Shown here piece by piece: positions 33,458 to 40,373 of a DNA stretch of 40,373 nucleotides. Below the pieces are notes generated by a model, which was given only the letters and a program-made list of their open reading frames with translations, made no database searches and was not told the origin of the DNA. Every line of letters starts with the position of its first letter. Positions within the stretch are counted from its first letter, which is position 1. Position numbers and translations under genes: made by a program. The stretch comes from Gemmatimonadota bacterium (GTDB lineage: Bacteria > Gemmatimonadota > Gemmatimonadetes > Gemmatimonadales > Gemmatimonadaceae): contig JARIEX010000015.1 of NCBI GenBank assembly GCA_031127095.1, positions 1 to 40,373 of the forward strand. Direction: 5' to 3'.

Positions 33458-35628
33458 TGTTCGGCCCGCCCCGACCGACTGCCCCCGAGGCGCTGTCACC
33501 GTCCGCGTCTGACGCGCAGGGCCCGGTCGCGATCAGCCGGTCGCGCGCGATGATGGTGCACGGCGGGCTGGTGCTGTTCGCGGTGGCCATCCTGGCGCGT
33601 GCCGTACAACTGCAGGTGGTGGAGCACGACACCTGGCGGCGGGTCGCCGAGCGACAGCACGTGTCGCAGCAAACCGTCCGGCCGTTGCGTGGCGCGATCG
33701 TGGATGCCACGGGTACCGTGCTCGTAGAAACGCGCGATCAGGTCAAGCTGCATATCGCACCGCGGGAGATCCGCGACGTGACGCGTCGCAACGCCAAGCG
33801 CGGCGCGCCGCGTATCGCCACGCGGGCGGCCATCCGCTCGGGGCTGCGTGCGCTGGCGGTGCCGGAGCCGCTCATCCGCAAGGCGCTCGACACCACGCAG
33901 AAGTGGGTGTCGCTGCCCAAGCTGTACATGCCGTCGGATGTGGAGCGCTTTGCCGGTCTTCCCGGCGTGCACCCCGAGCGGGTGCGGCGGCGCATCAATT
34001 CGGCCAGCGCCAATCTGCGCGGCGTGATCGGCGCGGTGAACGCCGACGACGAGCCCAAGGGCGGTATCGAACAGGAGCTCGATCCGCTGCTGCGCGGCCA
34101 GAACGGACAGCGGTCCGTGGTGCGCGATCCGCGCGTGGGGAATGTGGAGTCGCCGGAGCTCGCGAGTGTCGAGGCGCGGCCGGGGCACACCGTCACGCTC
34201 ACGGTCAATCAGTCGCTGCAGGAGATCGCCGAGAACGAGCTCGCGCTGGCGCTCGAGCGCACGAAAGCCACCGGCGGCGATGTCGTGATCCTCGATCCGC
34301 GCGACGGCGCGGTGCTCGCGTTGGCCGGCGTGCGCGACGGCAAGCCCTCGCTCACCAGCACGCCCATGGCCGTGCCCTACGAGCCCGGGTCGGTGATGAA
34401 GCCGTTTCTCGTGTCGCGTCTGTTCGACATGAAAAAGACGACGCCCGACGAGATCATCGACACGGAGAACGGCAGCGCCATGCTGCCCGGTCGTAAGCGT
34501 CCGCTCACCGATGAGCATAAGGCGCCGCAGATGGCGGTGCGCGACGTGATCCGCTTCTCCAGCAATATCGGGACGGCCAAGCTTGCGCTGCGGCTCACGC
34601 CGCGGGAGCAGTTCGAGGCGCTGCGCGATTTCGGTTTCGGCACCTACACCGGCGTCCCGTATCCGGCGGAATCGCGCGGGTCGCTGCCGCTTCCCGCGCG
34701 CTGGAGCGGCACGACGCAGACCGCGGTGTCGATCGGCTACGAACTGCTCGCCACGCCGCTGCAGATCGCAGTGGCGTACGCGGCGATTGCGAACGGCGGC
34801 GAGCTGCTGCAGCCGGCGTTGGTGAAGGAGGTGCGTGACGCGCAGGGTGTCGTGACGTTCCGGCATGAGCGGCGCGTGGTCCGTCGCGTGCTGACCCCCG
34901 AAACCGCGCGCGTGATGCGCGACTTGCTGGCCTCGGTGGTGGACAGCGGCACCGGCACCGCGGCCGAACTGGCCACGTTCGATGTGGCCGGCAAGTCGGG
35001 GACGGCACGACGCGGCGAGAATGGGGTGTACCTGGCAGGGAAGTACAACGCCACGTTCGCGGGCATGTTTCCGGCGCAGGCGCCGCAGTACGTGCTTGTG
35101 GCGCGGATCATCGATCCTGCGGGGACCTACTACGGTGGCATCGTGTCGGGGACGCTCGTGAACGGCATTCTGCAGGCCGCGCTCGCCACGCGGAATTCGG
35201 CGCTCGACCGCAACGCCCTCGCGGCGGTGGCCAAGGCGATGCCCGCGCCGGTCGTGGTGCCGAAATCGGACAAGGCCCTCGCGCAGGCCGCGCGCGACTC
35301 GGCGCACCGCGATTCGCTGTTGGCCCCACCGCCGCCCAAGGCGGAGGCCGCCGCTGCGGCGGCTCGCGTGGTGATCGACTTGCCGGCACCGGGGATGTCT
35401 ACCGCGACACCCGCCACCAGAACGGCCTCGGCATCCGCGCCACTGTCCACCGTCCCGTCGGTGTACGGGCTGGACGTGCGCCAAGCCACCCGCACGCTGT
35501 ATGCGGCCGGCTTTCAGGTCAGTATCGTGCGGGGGGCCGAGGTGCGAACCCGACCGGCGGCCGGCACGATGCTGCGCGCCGGCGGCACGGTGCAACTCGA
35601 AGTGCCCCGCATGGAGCCCGCACGATGA
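33454..35628 (+). CDS. ftsI: FtsI/PBP2B septal transpeptidase with PASTA domain
   Basis: This class B penicillin-binding protein cross-links septal peptidoglycan. A cytoplasmic N-terminus and membrane helix (about 31-50) precede the dimerisation domain. Transpeptidase motifs S313-x-x-K316 (EPGSVMKPF), S369-S370-N371 and K514-S515-G516 are intact. One C-terminal PASTA domain (about 665-720, PSVYGLDVRQATRTLYAAGF) follows an alanine/proline-rich linker. Length is 724 aa. It is translationally coupled to ftsL (GTGATG; either GTG 33454 or ATG 33457 may be used) and to murE (ATGA). Confidence 0.95.
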   Translation: MMFGPPRPTAPEALSPSASDAQGPVAISRSRAMMVHGGLVLFAVAILARAVQLQVVEHDTWRRVAERQHVSQQTVRPLRGAIVDATGTVLVETRDQVKLHIAPREIRDVTRRNAKRGAPRIATRAAIRSGLRALAVPEPLIRKALDTTQKWVSLPKLYMPSDVERFAGLPGVHPERVRRRINSASANLRGVIGAVNADDEPKGGIEQELDPLLRGQNGQRSVVRDPRVGNVESPELASVEARPGHTVTLTVNQSLQEIAENELALALERTKATGGDVVILDPRDGAVLALAGVRDGKPSLTSTPMAVPYEPGSVMKPFLVSRLFDMKKTTPDEIIDTENGSAMLPGRKRPLTDEHKAPQMAVRDVIRFSSNIGTAKLALRLTPREQFEALRDFGFGTYTGVPYPAESRGSLPLPARWSGTTQTAVSIGYELLATPLQIAVAYAAIANGGELLQPALVKEVRDAQGVVTFRHERRVVRRVLTPETARVMRDLLASVVDSGTGTAAELATFDVAGKSGTARRGENGVYLAGKYNATFAGMFPAQAPQYVLVARIIDPAGTYYGGIVSGTLVNGILQAALATRNSALDRNALAAVAKAMPAPVVVPKSDKALAQAARDSAHRDSLLAPPPPKAEAAAAAARVVIDLPAPGMSTATPATRTASASAPLSTVPSVYGLDVRQATRTLYAAGFQVSIVRGAEVRTRPAAGTMLRAGGTVQLEVPRMEPAR

Positions 35629-37226
35629 GTGAGTCAACCCGCACCAACGCCGGCCCCGTGGCTGTGCCCGTGGCCGTCGAGACGCTCCTCGAGGCGTTGC
35701 GCGAGGCCGGGCTGCTGGTATCGGCGGACCCGACGCTGCCGGACACGGTCACCGATCTCGTCGATGACAGCCGGCTCGTCGCGCCGGGGGCGGCGTTTCT
35801 CGCGGTGAAGGGGGCGGTGCAGGACGGCCACGCCTGGCTGCCCACCGCCGCGGCCCGCGGTGCGACGCTCGCGCTGGTGGAGGACGCGGCGGCCGCGCAG
35901 GCGGCGGCGCTCCCAGCCATCGTCGTGCGCGACGGGCGCCGCGCGGCGGCGGTCGTGGCGGCGGCCTTTTACGGCTGGCCGGCGCGTGCGCTCACTATGC
36001 TGGCAGTCACCGGCACGAACGGCAAAACCACCACCGTGGGGCTGTTGCGGCACCTGCTCGACGCCCCCGGCCGCCTCGCCGCCTCGATCGGCACCCTCGG
36101 TGTCCTCCTCGGGAGCGCGGGCGATCCCATGCCCGGCGGCGGTGGACTCACCACGCCCGGCCCCGTCGAACTGCAGCGGGTGCTGCGCGCCCTCGTGGAT
36201 CGTGGCGTACGGACGGTGACCATGGAGGTGTCCTCGCATTCGCTCGATCAGCGCCGCGTGGACGGTCTGTCGTTCGCGGCGGCGGTGTTCACCAACCTCA
36301 CCCGAGATCATCTCGACTATCACGGCACCATGGAGGCGTACCGCACCGCCAAGCTGCGCCTCGTGGGGCTGCTCGCCCGCGACGGCGTGGCGCTCTTCAA
36401 CGGCGATGATCCGGCCTGGCGTGGCGTGAGCGGTGCACCCACGGCGTGGACGTTCGGCATCGACACTTCGGCCGACATCTCGGCGCGCGACGTGCGCTAT
36501 GCCAGCGACGGGAGCCGGTTCCTGCTCGTCTCGCCGCATGGCGCGCACGCGGTGGCGCTGCCGCTCATCGGCGACTTCAACGTGGCGAATGCCCTTGGGG
36601 CCGCCGCCGCCGCGCTCGCGCTGGGCATGCCCATTGCCGATGTCGCCACGCGGTTGTCGGTCGCGCCGCAGGTGCCCGGACGTCTCGAGCGGCTGCACAC
36701 CGCTCCGACGGTGCTGCGCGATTACGCCCACACCCCTGACGCCCTCGACCGCGCCCTGCGCGCGGTGCGGCCGTTCACGCAAACCGGCGCCGGGACCGCC
36801 AGCCGCCTGATCGTGCTCTTCGGATGCGGCGGCGACCGCGATCGCGGCAAGCGCCCGGAGATGGGGCGGATTGCCGAGGCGTTGGCCGATGTGGTCATTG
36901 CGACCAGCGACAACCCGCGCACCGAAGACCCCGATCGTATTCTCGACGACATCGAAGCGGGCATGACGCGCCGGGATCACCGGCGGATCGTCGACCGGCG
37001 CGAGGCCATCGCGCTGGCGCTGCAGATCGCCACGCCGCACGACGTGGTCGTGCTGGCGGGGAAGGGGCACGAGACCTATCAGATTCGGGGGACCACCTCC
37101 TATCCGTTCGACGAACGGGAGATCGTGGCCCAGCTCACCGCTCCGTCCGACCGGGCCTCTGACCCTGCCGCCAGCTCCGCCGCCACGTCCGCTCCGCTCA
37201 CCGTTCCTCCGGCTTCTCACGCGTGA
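35625..37226 (+). CDS. murE: UDP-MurNAc-tripeptide synthetase MurE, DAP type
   Basis: MurE adds the third residue of the peptidoglycan stem. The N-terminal UDP-binding domain has DDSRLVAPGAAFLAVKG. The ATP site is TGTNGKTTT (K134). HLDYHGTMEAYRTAKLRL and VLRDYAHTPDAL follow. The specificity motif D429-N-P-R432 indicates meso-diaminopimelate rather than lysine, so a DAP-type, Gram-negative-like wall is expected. The 533 aa protein is slightly long, owing to a serine/alanine tail after residue ~505. It overlaps ftsI by ATGA and murF by GTGA. Confidence 0.96.
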   Translation: MSESTRTNAGPVAVPVAVETLLEALREAGLLVSADPTLPDTVTDLVDDSRLVAPGAAFLAVKGAVQDGHAWLPTAAARGATLALVEDAAAAQAAALPAIVVRDGRRAAAVVAAAFYGWPARALTMLAVTGTNGKTTTVGLLRHLLDAPGRLAASIGTLGVLLGSAGDPMPGGGGLTTPGPVELQRVLRALVDRGVRTVTMEVSSHSLDQRRVDGLSFAAAVFTNLTRDHLDYHGTMEAYRTAKLRLVGLLARDGVALFNGDDPAWRGVSGAPTAWTFGIDTSADISARDVRYASDGSRFLLVSPHGAHAVALPLIGDFNVANALGAAAAALALGMPIADVATRLSVAPQVPGRLERLHTAPTVLRDYAHTPDALDRALRAVRPFTQTGAGTASRLIVLFGCGGDRDRGKRPEMGRIAEALADVVIATSDNPRTEDPDRILDDIEAGMTRRDHRRIVDRREAIALALQIATPHDVVVLAGKGHETYQIRGTTSYPFDEREIVAQLTAPSDRASDPAASSAATSAPLTVPPASHA

Positions 37227-38632
37227 CTGCTTCCTCTACGGCCGGCACGGCCTTCGATGCCGTTCCCGCGGTGGCGCCCGATGCGGCGCACCCGTACTGG
37301 ACCTTCGAGCGCGTGGCGCTCGCGCTCGGCACCGGCCCGCGGATGCCGCGCCCGCTGTCGGGCGTGTCCACCGATACGCGCTCCCTCACGCGCGGCGATG
37401 TGTTCGTGGCGCTGCGCGGGGCGCAGTTCGACGCGCACGACCTGCTCGCCGCGGCGCGCGACGCCGGCGCCGCCGCACTCGTGGTCAGCGATCCCACCCG
37501 CGCTGTCGGGCTCGGGCTGCCTACCTATGTGGTGCCCGACACACTCGTGGCGCTGGGGCAGCTCGCCACCGCATGGCGGCGCGCGTGGGGACGCACCGTC
37601 ATCGCCGTGGCCGGCTCCAACGGCAAGACCAGCACGAAGGAATTGCTCAAGGCCGCCTTCGCGCGCACGTACACCGTGCACGCCACGGCGGGCAACTTGA
37701 ACAACCTGATCGGCGTGCCGCTCACGTTGCTCGCGCTGCCGTCCGATGCCGAGGTGGCGGTCATTGAGCTGGGAACCAACACGCCGGGCGAGGTGGCCAC
37801 GCTGCGGGCGATTGTCGAGCCCGACATCGCCGTGCTCACGTCCATCGGCGAGGAACATCTCGAGGGGTTGGGCGATCTCGCCGGCGTGCTGCGTGAGGAG
37901 TGCGACGTCTTTCACGGGGCCACACTGGCCATCGTTCCCGCCGCGTACCCCGACGTGCTCCCCTTTGCCACGGCGCGCGCCACGGCGGTGCTCACGGCGG
38001 GGCTGTCCGATGCCGCCGTGATGCCCACGGTGTGGGGGCTCGACGGCGAAGGGCGTCCGTGGCTCGACATCGACGACGTGCGCGTGTCGCTGCCGCTGCG
38101 TGGCAGTCATCAGGCGGCCAACGCCATGCTGGCGATCGCGGCCGCGCGCGCCTGCGGGGTGCCGCTGGCGGATGCGGCGGCCGGGATGGCGTCGATGCCG
38201 GTGCCCAGTATGCGCGGCGTCTGGGAAACCCACGGCGAGCTGGTGCTCATCAACGACGCGTACAATGCCAACCCGGCCTCCATGCGCGCCGCGCTCGACC
38301 TCCTGTCATCCGTCGGGGCCGGCCGTCAGCGCGTGGCCATTCTTGGCAGCATGCGGGAGTTAGGCCCGCAGGCGGCGTCACACCATCGCGACGTGGCGCG
38401 GGCCGCGCTGGCGTCCGGGGCCGACGTCATCGCCGGTGTGGGGGACTTCGCCGAGGCGCTGGCGGAGGTGGCACCCCATGATCAACGGGTCGTGGTCGCG
38501 CCGGAGCTGGACGCGCTGTGGGCGCTGCTCGCGCCGCGACTCCACCGCAATGCTCTCGTGCTGCTCAAGGCCTCCCGCGGGATGCGCCTCGAACGGCTGG
38601 TTCCCACGATTACTACCTGGGCGACTGCCTAA
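37223..38632 (+). CDS. murF: UDP-MurNAc-tripeptide:D-Ala-D-Ala ligase MurF
   Basis: MurF attaches D-Ala-D-Ala to complete the pentapeptide precursor. VSTDTRSLTRGDVFVALRG marks the N-terminal domain. The ATP site is AGSNGKTSTKELL. VIELGTNTPGEV and the ligase C-terminal domain (NDAYNANPASMRAALDLL, LGSMRELG) are clear. Length is 469 aa. An N-terminal extension of about 30 alanine/proline-rich residues precedes the conserved part. The GTG start overlaps the murE stop; the stop directly abuts mraY. Confidence 0.95.
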   Translation: MTASSTAGTAFDAVPAVAPDAAHPYWTFERVALALGTGPRMPRPLSGVSTDTRSLTRGDVFVALRGAQFDAHDLLAAARDAGAAALVVSDPTRAVGLGLPTYVVPDTLVALGQLATAWRRAWGRTVIAVAGSNGKTSTKELLKAAFARTYTVHATAGNLNNLIGVPLTLLALPSDAEVAVIELGTNTPGEVATLRAIVEPDIAVLTSIGEEHLEGLGDLAGVLREECDVFHGATLAIVPAAYPDVLPFATARATAVLTAGLSDAAVMPTVWGLDGEGRPWLDIDDVRVSLPLRGSHQAANAMLAIAAARACGVPLADAAAGMASMPVPSMRGVWETHGELVLINDAYNANPASMRAALDLLSSVGAGRQRVAILGSMRELGPQAASHHRDVARAALASGADVIAGVGDFAEALAEVAPHDQRVVVAPELDALWALLAPRLHRNALVLLKASRGMRLERLVPTITTWATA

Positions 38633-39775
38633 GTGCTCTACACGTTGCTTCAGCCGTTCGCGCGCGACATCCGCGTGCTCAATCTTCTGAATTACATCAC
38701 GTTCCGTTCGGCGGCCGCGTTCGTGTCGGCACTGCTGCTCACGTTCGTGTTCGGGCCGGTCATCATCCGCCGCCTGCGGGCGATGGCGGTGCATCAGGTG
38801 GTGCGCGCCGGCACCCCGGATTCGCATGCCGGCAAAGGCACCACCCCCACGATGGGTGGCCTCATCATTCTGGCGGCGACGTTCGTGCCCGTGCTGCTCT
38901 GGGCGCGCCTGAGTAATCGCTATGTCCTGCTCGCCATGGCCGTCACCGCATGGATGGGGCTCATCGGATTTCTCGATGACTACCTCAAGCTCAAGCAGAA
39001 GCGGGAAGGGAAGAAGAACGAGGGGCTCGTTGAGCGCTACAAGCTCGCCGGCCAGATCACCTGCGGGATTGGTCTCGGCCTCATCCTGCTGCTCTTTCCC
39101 GTGTCCACGCTGCCGGGCGCGAGCACCACGCTGCCGTTCGTGAAGTACGTCCTCGTCGTACCGGCGGTCGCGTGGGCGGCATGGATGTACATCCCGTGGG
39201 TCACCTTCATCCTCACCGGCTTCAGCAACGCCGTCAATCTCACTGACGGCCTCGACGGACTGGCCGCCGGACTCATGGCGATTGCCGTGCTCACGCTGGG
39301 GCTCTTCGCCTACGTGGCGGGGCGCGTGGACACGAGCGCGTATCTGCAGATCTTCTACCTGCGCGGCGCGGGAGAACTCACCGTGTTCTGCGCGGCGGTG
39401 GTGGGGGCGTGCACCGGCTTCCTCTGGTATAATGCGCACCCGGCGCAGGTGTTCATGGGGGACACCGGCTCGTTGGCACTGGGCGGCGCGCTGGGCTCCA
39501 TCGCGATCCTGCTCAAGAGCGAGTTTCTGCTGCTCATCGTCGGGGCCGTGTTCGTGGCCGAAACGGTGTCGGTGATTCTGCAGCGCAGCGTGTTCAAGTA
39601 CCGCCGCAAGCGCTTCGGCTTGGAGTACGCGCAGGCCAACCGGGTGTTCCGGCGGGCCCCGTTGCACCATCACTTCGAACTGTCCGGCTGGCCGGAGACG
39701 CAGGTCGTCATCCGGTTCTGGATCATCGGCATCCTCTGCGCGATTCTCGCGCTCAGTACGCTCAAACTGCGGTGA
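38633..39775 (+). CDS. mraY: Phospho-MurNAc-pentapeptide transferase MraY
   Basis: MraY transfers phospho-MurNAc-pentapeptide to undecaprenyl phosphate, forming lipid I. About ten membrane helices are visible. Signature segments are GKGTTPTMGGLIIL, the metal-binding GFLDDYLKLKQ, NAVNLTDGLDGLAAG, MGDTGSLALGGALG, and RAPLHHHFELSGWPETQVVIRFW at the end. Length is 380 aa. GTG 38633 begins immediately after the murF stop. Confidence 0.97.
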   Translation: MLYTLLQPFARDIRVLNLLNYITFRSAAAFVSALLLTFVFGPVIIRRLRAMAVHQVVRAGTPDSHAGKGTTPTMGGLIILAATFVPVLLWARLSNRYVLLAMAVTAWMGLIGFLDDYLKLKQKREGKKNEGLVERYKLAGQITCGIGLGLILLLFPVSTLPGASTTLPFVKYVLVVPAVAWAAWMYIPWVTFILTGFSNAVNLTDGLDGLAAGLMAIAVLTLGLFAYVAGRVDTSAYLQIFYLRGAGELTVFCAAVVGACTGFLWYNAHPAQVFMGDTGSLALGGALGSIAILLKSEFLLLIVGAVFVAETVSVILQRSVFKYRRKRFGLEYAQANRVFRRAPLHHHFELSGWPETQVVIRFWIIGILCAILALSTLKLR

Positions 39776-39787
39776 CGGAGCGCGACC

Positions 39788-40373
39788 ATGGGTGACGCGG
39801 AGTCGTCGCAGGCGCTGGCGGTCCTCGTGGCCCGTCGGCTCGCGGAACGGCGCGGTGAGTTCGCCGTGATCGGCCTCGCGCGCAGCGGTGAGGCGGCGGC
39901 GCGTCTGCTGCGGGCCGCCGGCCTGTCGGTGTACGCCTCCGACGCGTCGGCCACCGAGCCGGTGCGGGCCGCCGCCGCGCGTCTCGAACGCGAAGGCGCC
40001 AGCGTGGATCTTGGCGCGCACAACCTGCAGCGCATCGCGCACGCGTCCGTGCTGGTGGTGAGTCCCGGCATTCCTCCCACGGCACCCGCGATCCGCGCGG
40101 CCGTGGCCGCGGGCGTGCCGGTGGTCAGTGAAGTCGAGGTCGCCCTCCGTCTCACGCCCGGGCTCCGCTACGTCGCGGTCACCGGCACCAACGGCAAGAC
40201 CACCACCACCGCCCTCATCGGCCACCTGCTGCGTGCCCTGGGGCACGACGCGGCCGACGTGGGAAACATCGGCACGCCGGTGTCCGCGCTGGCGCTGCAG
40301 CCGTCGCCGCCCGCATGGGCCGCCCTCGAAATGTCGTCGTTTCAACTGCATGACACGCCCGGCATCCTCCCCG
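39788..40373 (+). CDS. murD: UDP-MurNAc-L-Ala:D-Glu ligase MurD (5' part)
   Basis: MurD adds D-glutamate to UDP-MurNAc-L-Ala. The window contains the first ~195 residues: FAVIGLARSGEAAARLL at the N-terminal Rossmann-like fold, VVSPGIPPTAPAI, the ATP site VTGTNGKTTT, and ALEMSSFQLH. GGAG lies 7 bases before ATG 39788. The gene is cut off by the window end with no sign of damage. The adjacency to mraY is the normal dcw order. Confidence 0.93.
   Translation, partial: MGDAESSQALAVLVARRLAERRGEFAVIGLARSGEAAARLLRAAGLSVYASDASATEPVRAAAARLEREGASVDLGAHNLQRIAHASVLVVSPGIPPTAPAIRAAVAAGVPVVSEVEVALRLTPGLRYVAVTGTNGKTTTTALIGHLLRALGHDAADVGNIGTPVSALALQPSPPAWAALEMSSFQLHDTPGILP

Noticed and set aside
38378-40351. 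A 657-codon - strand open frame opposite murF, mraY and murD
   Set aside because: All three + strand genes have intact catalytic motifs, so the - frame is composition-driven.
1-40373. CRISPR arrays, insertion sequences, prophage or rRNA genes
   Set aside because: No spaced direct repeats, transposase or integrase motifs, or rRNA sequence were seen.

Overview
The window is high-GC, densely packed and coded almost entirely on the + strand. Gene content and order suggest a Gemmatimonadota bacterium (Gemmatimonas-like). The supporting signs are DAP-type cell wall genes, an actinobacterial/eukaryote-like IleRS, and paired DUF4388 proteins with MglA and chemotaxis genes. This assignment is inference from sequence style and synteny; no database was searched.

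Region 1 (1-525) holds a possible end of an upstream gene, a ~108 bp imperfect palindrome, a bidirectional terminator and one tiny membrane-protein gene on the - strand. Region 2 (526-15300) is housekeeping: tilS-hpt-ftsH-cdaA, a DUF2723 membrane protein, then yggS-divIVA-punA-ileS-dksA-like-lspA-lspA-rluD. This second run mirrors the ylmE...divIVA-ileS-ylyA-lspA-rluD block at the distal end of the division/cell-wall cluster of Firmicutes, with punA inserted and lspA present twice.

Region 3 (15281-29568) is the most unusual part. It is one tightly coupled chemosensory/polarity module: cheW, cheY, cheA without an obvious P2 domain, cheC, a large TPR protein, a DUF4388 protein, the Ras-like GTPase mglA, a protein with two DnaA-type AAA+ domains and no DnaA DNA-binding domain, a DUF4388-TPR protein, cheB, a TPR protein and a membrane-anchored HExxH protein. 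There is no receptor, cheR, mglB/roadblock or flagellar gene in the window. The layout suggests a phosphorelay controlling a GTPase/AAA+ polarity or surface-motility switch. That reading is inference; the gene content and coupling are directly visible.

Region 4 (29569-32096) has a 56-residue membrane protein that looks leaderless, tRNA-Val(UAC), a secreted TPR protein that appears to start at TTG, its terminator, and a good promoter. Region 5 (32097-40373) is the proximal dcw cluster: rsmH-ftsL-ftsI(PASTA)-murE-murF-mraY-murD, with murD running off the end. No mraZ precedes rsmH.

From 526 to 29568 there are 25 consecutive + strand genes. Most junctions are ATGA, GTGA or TGATG overlaps, so translational coupling is the main visible organising principle. 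The two halves of the dcw-type cluster lie either side of the chemosensory module.
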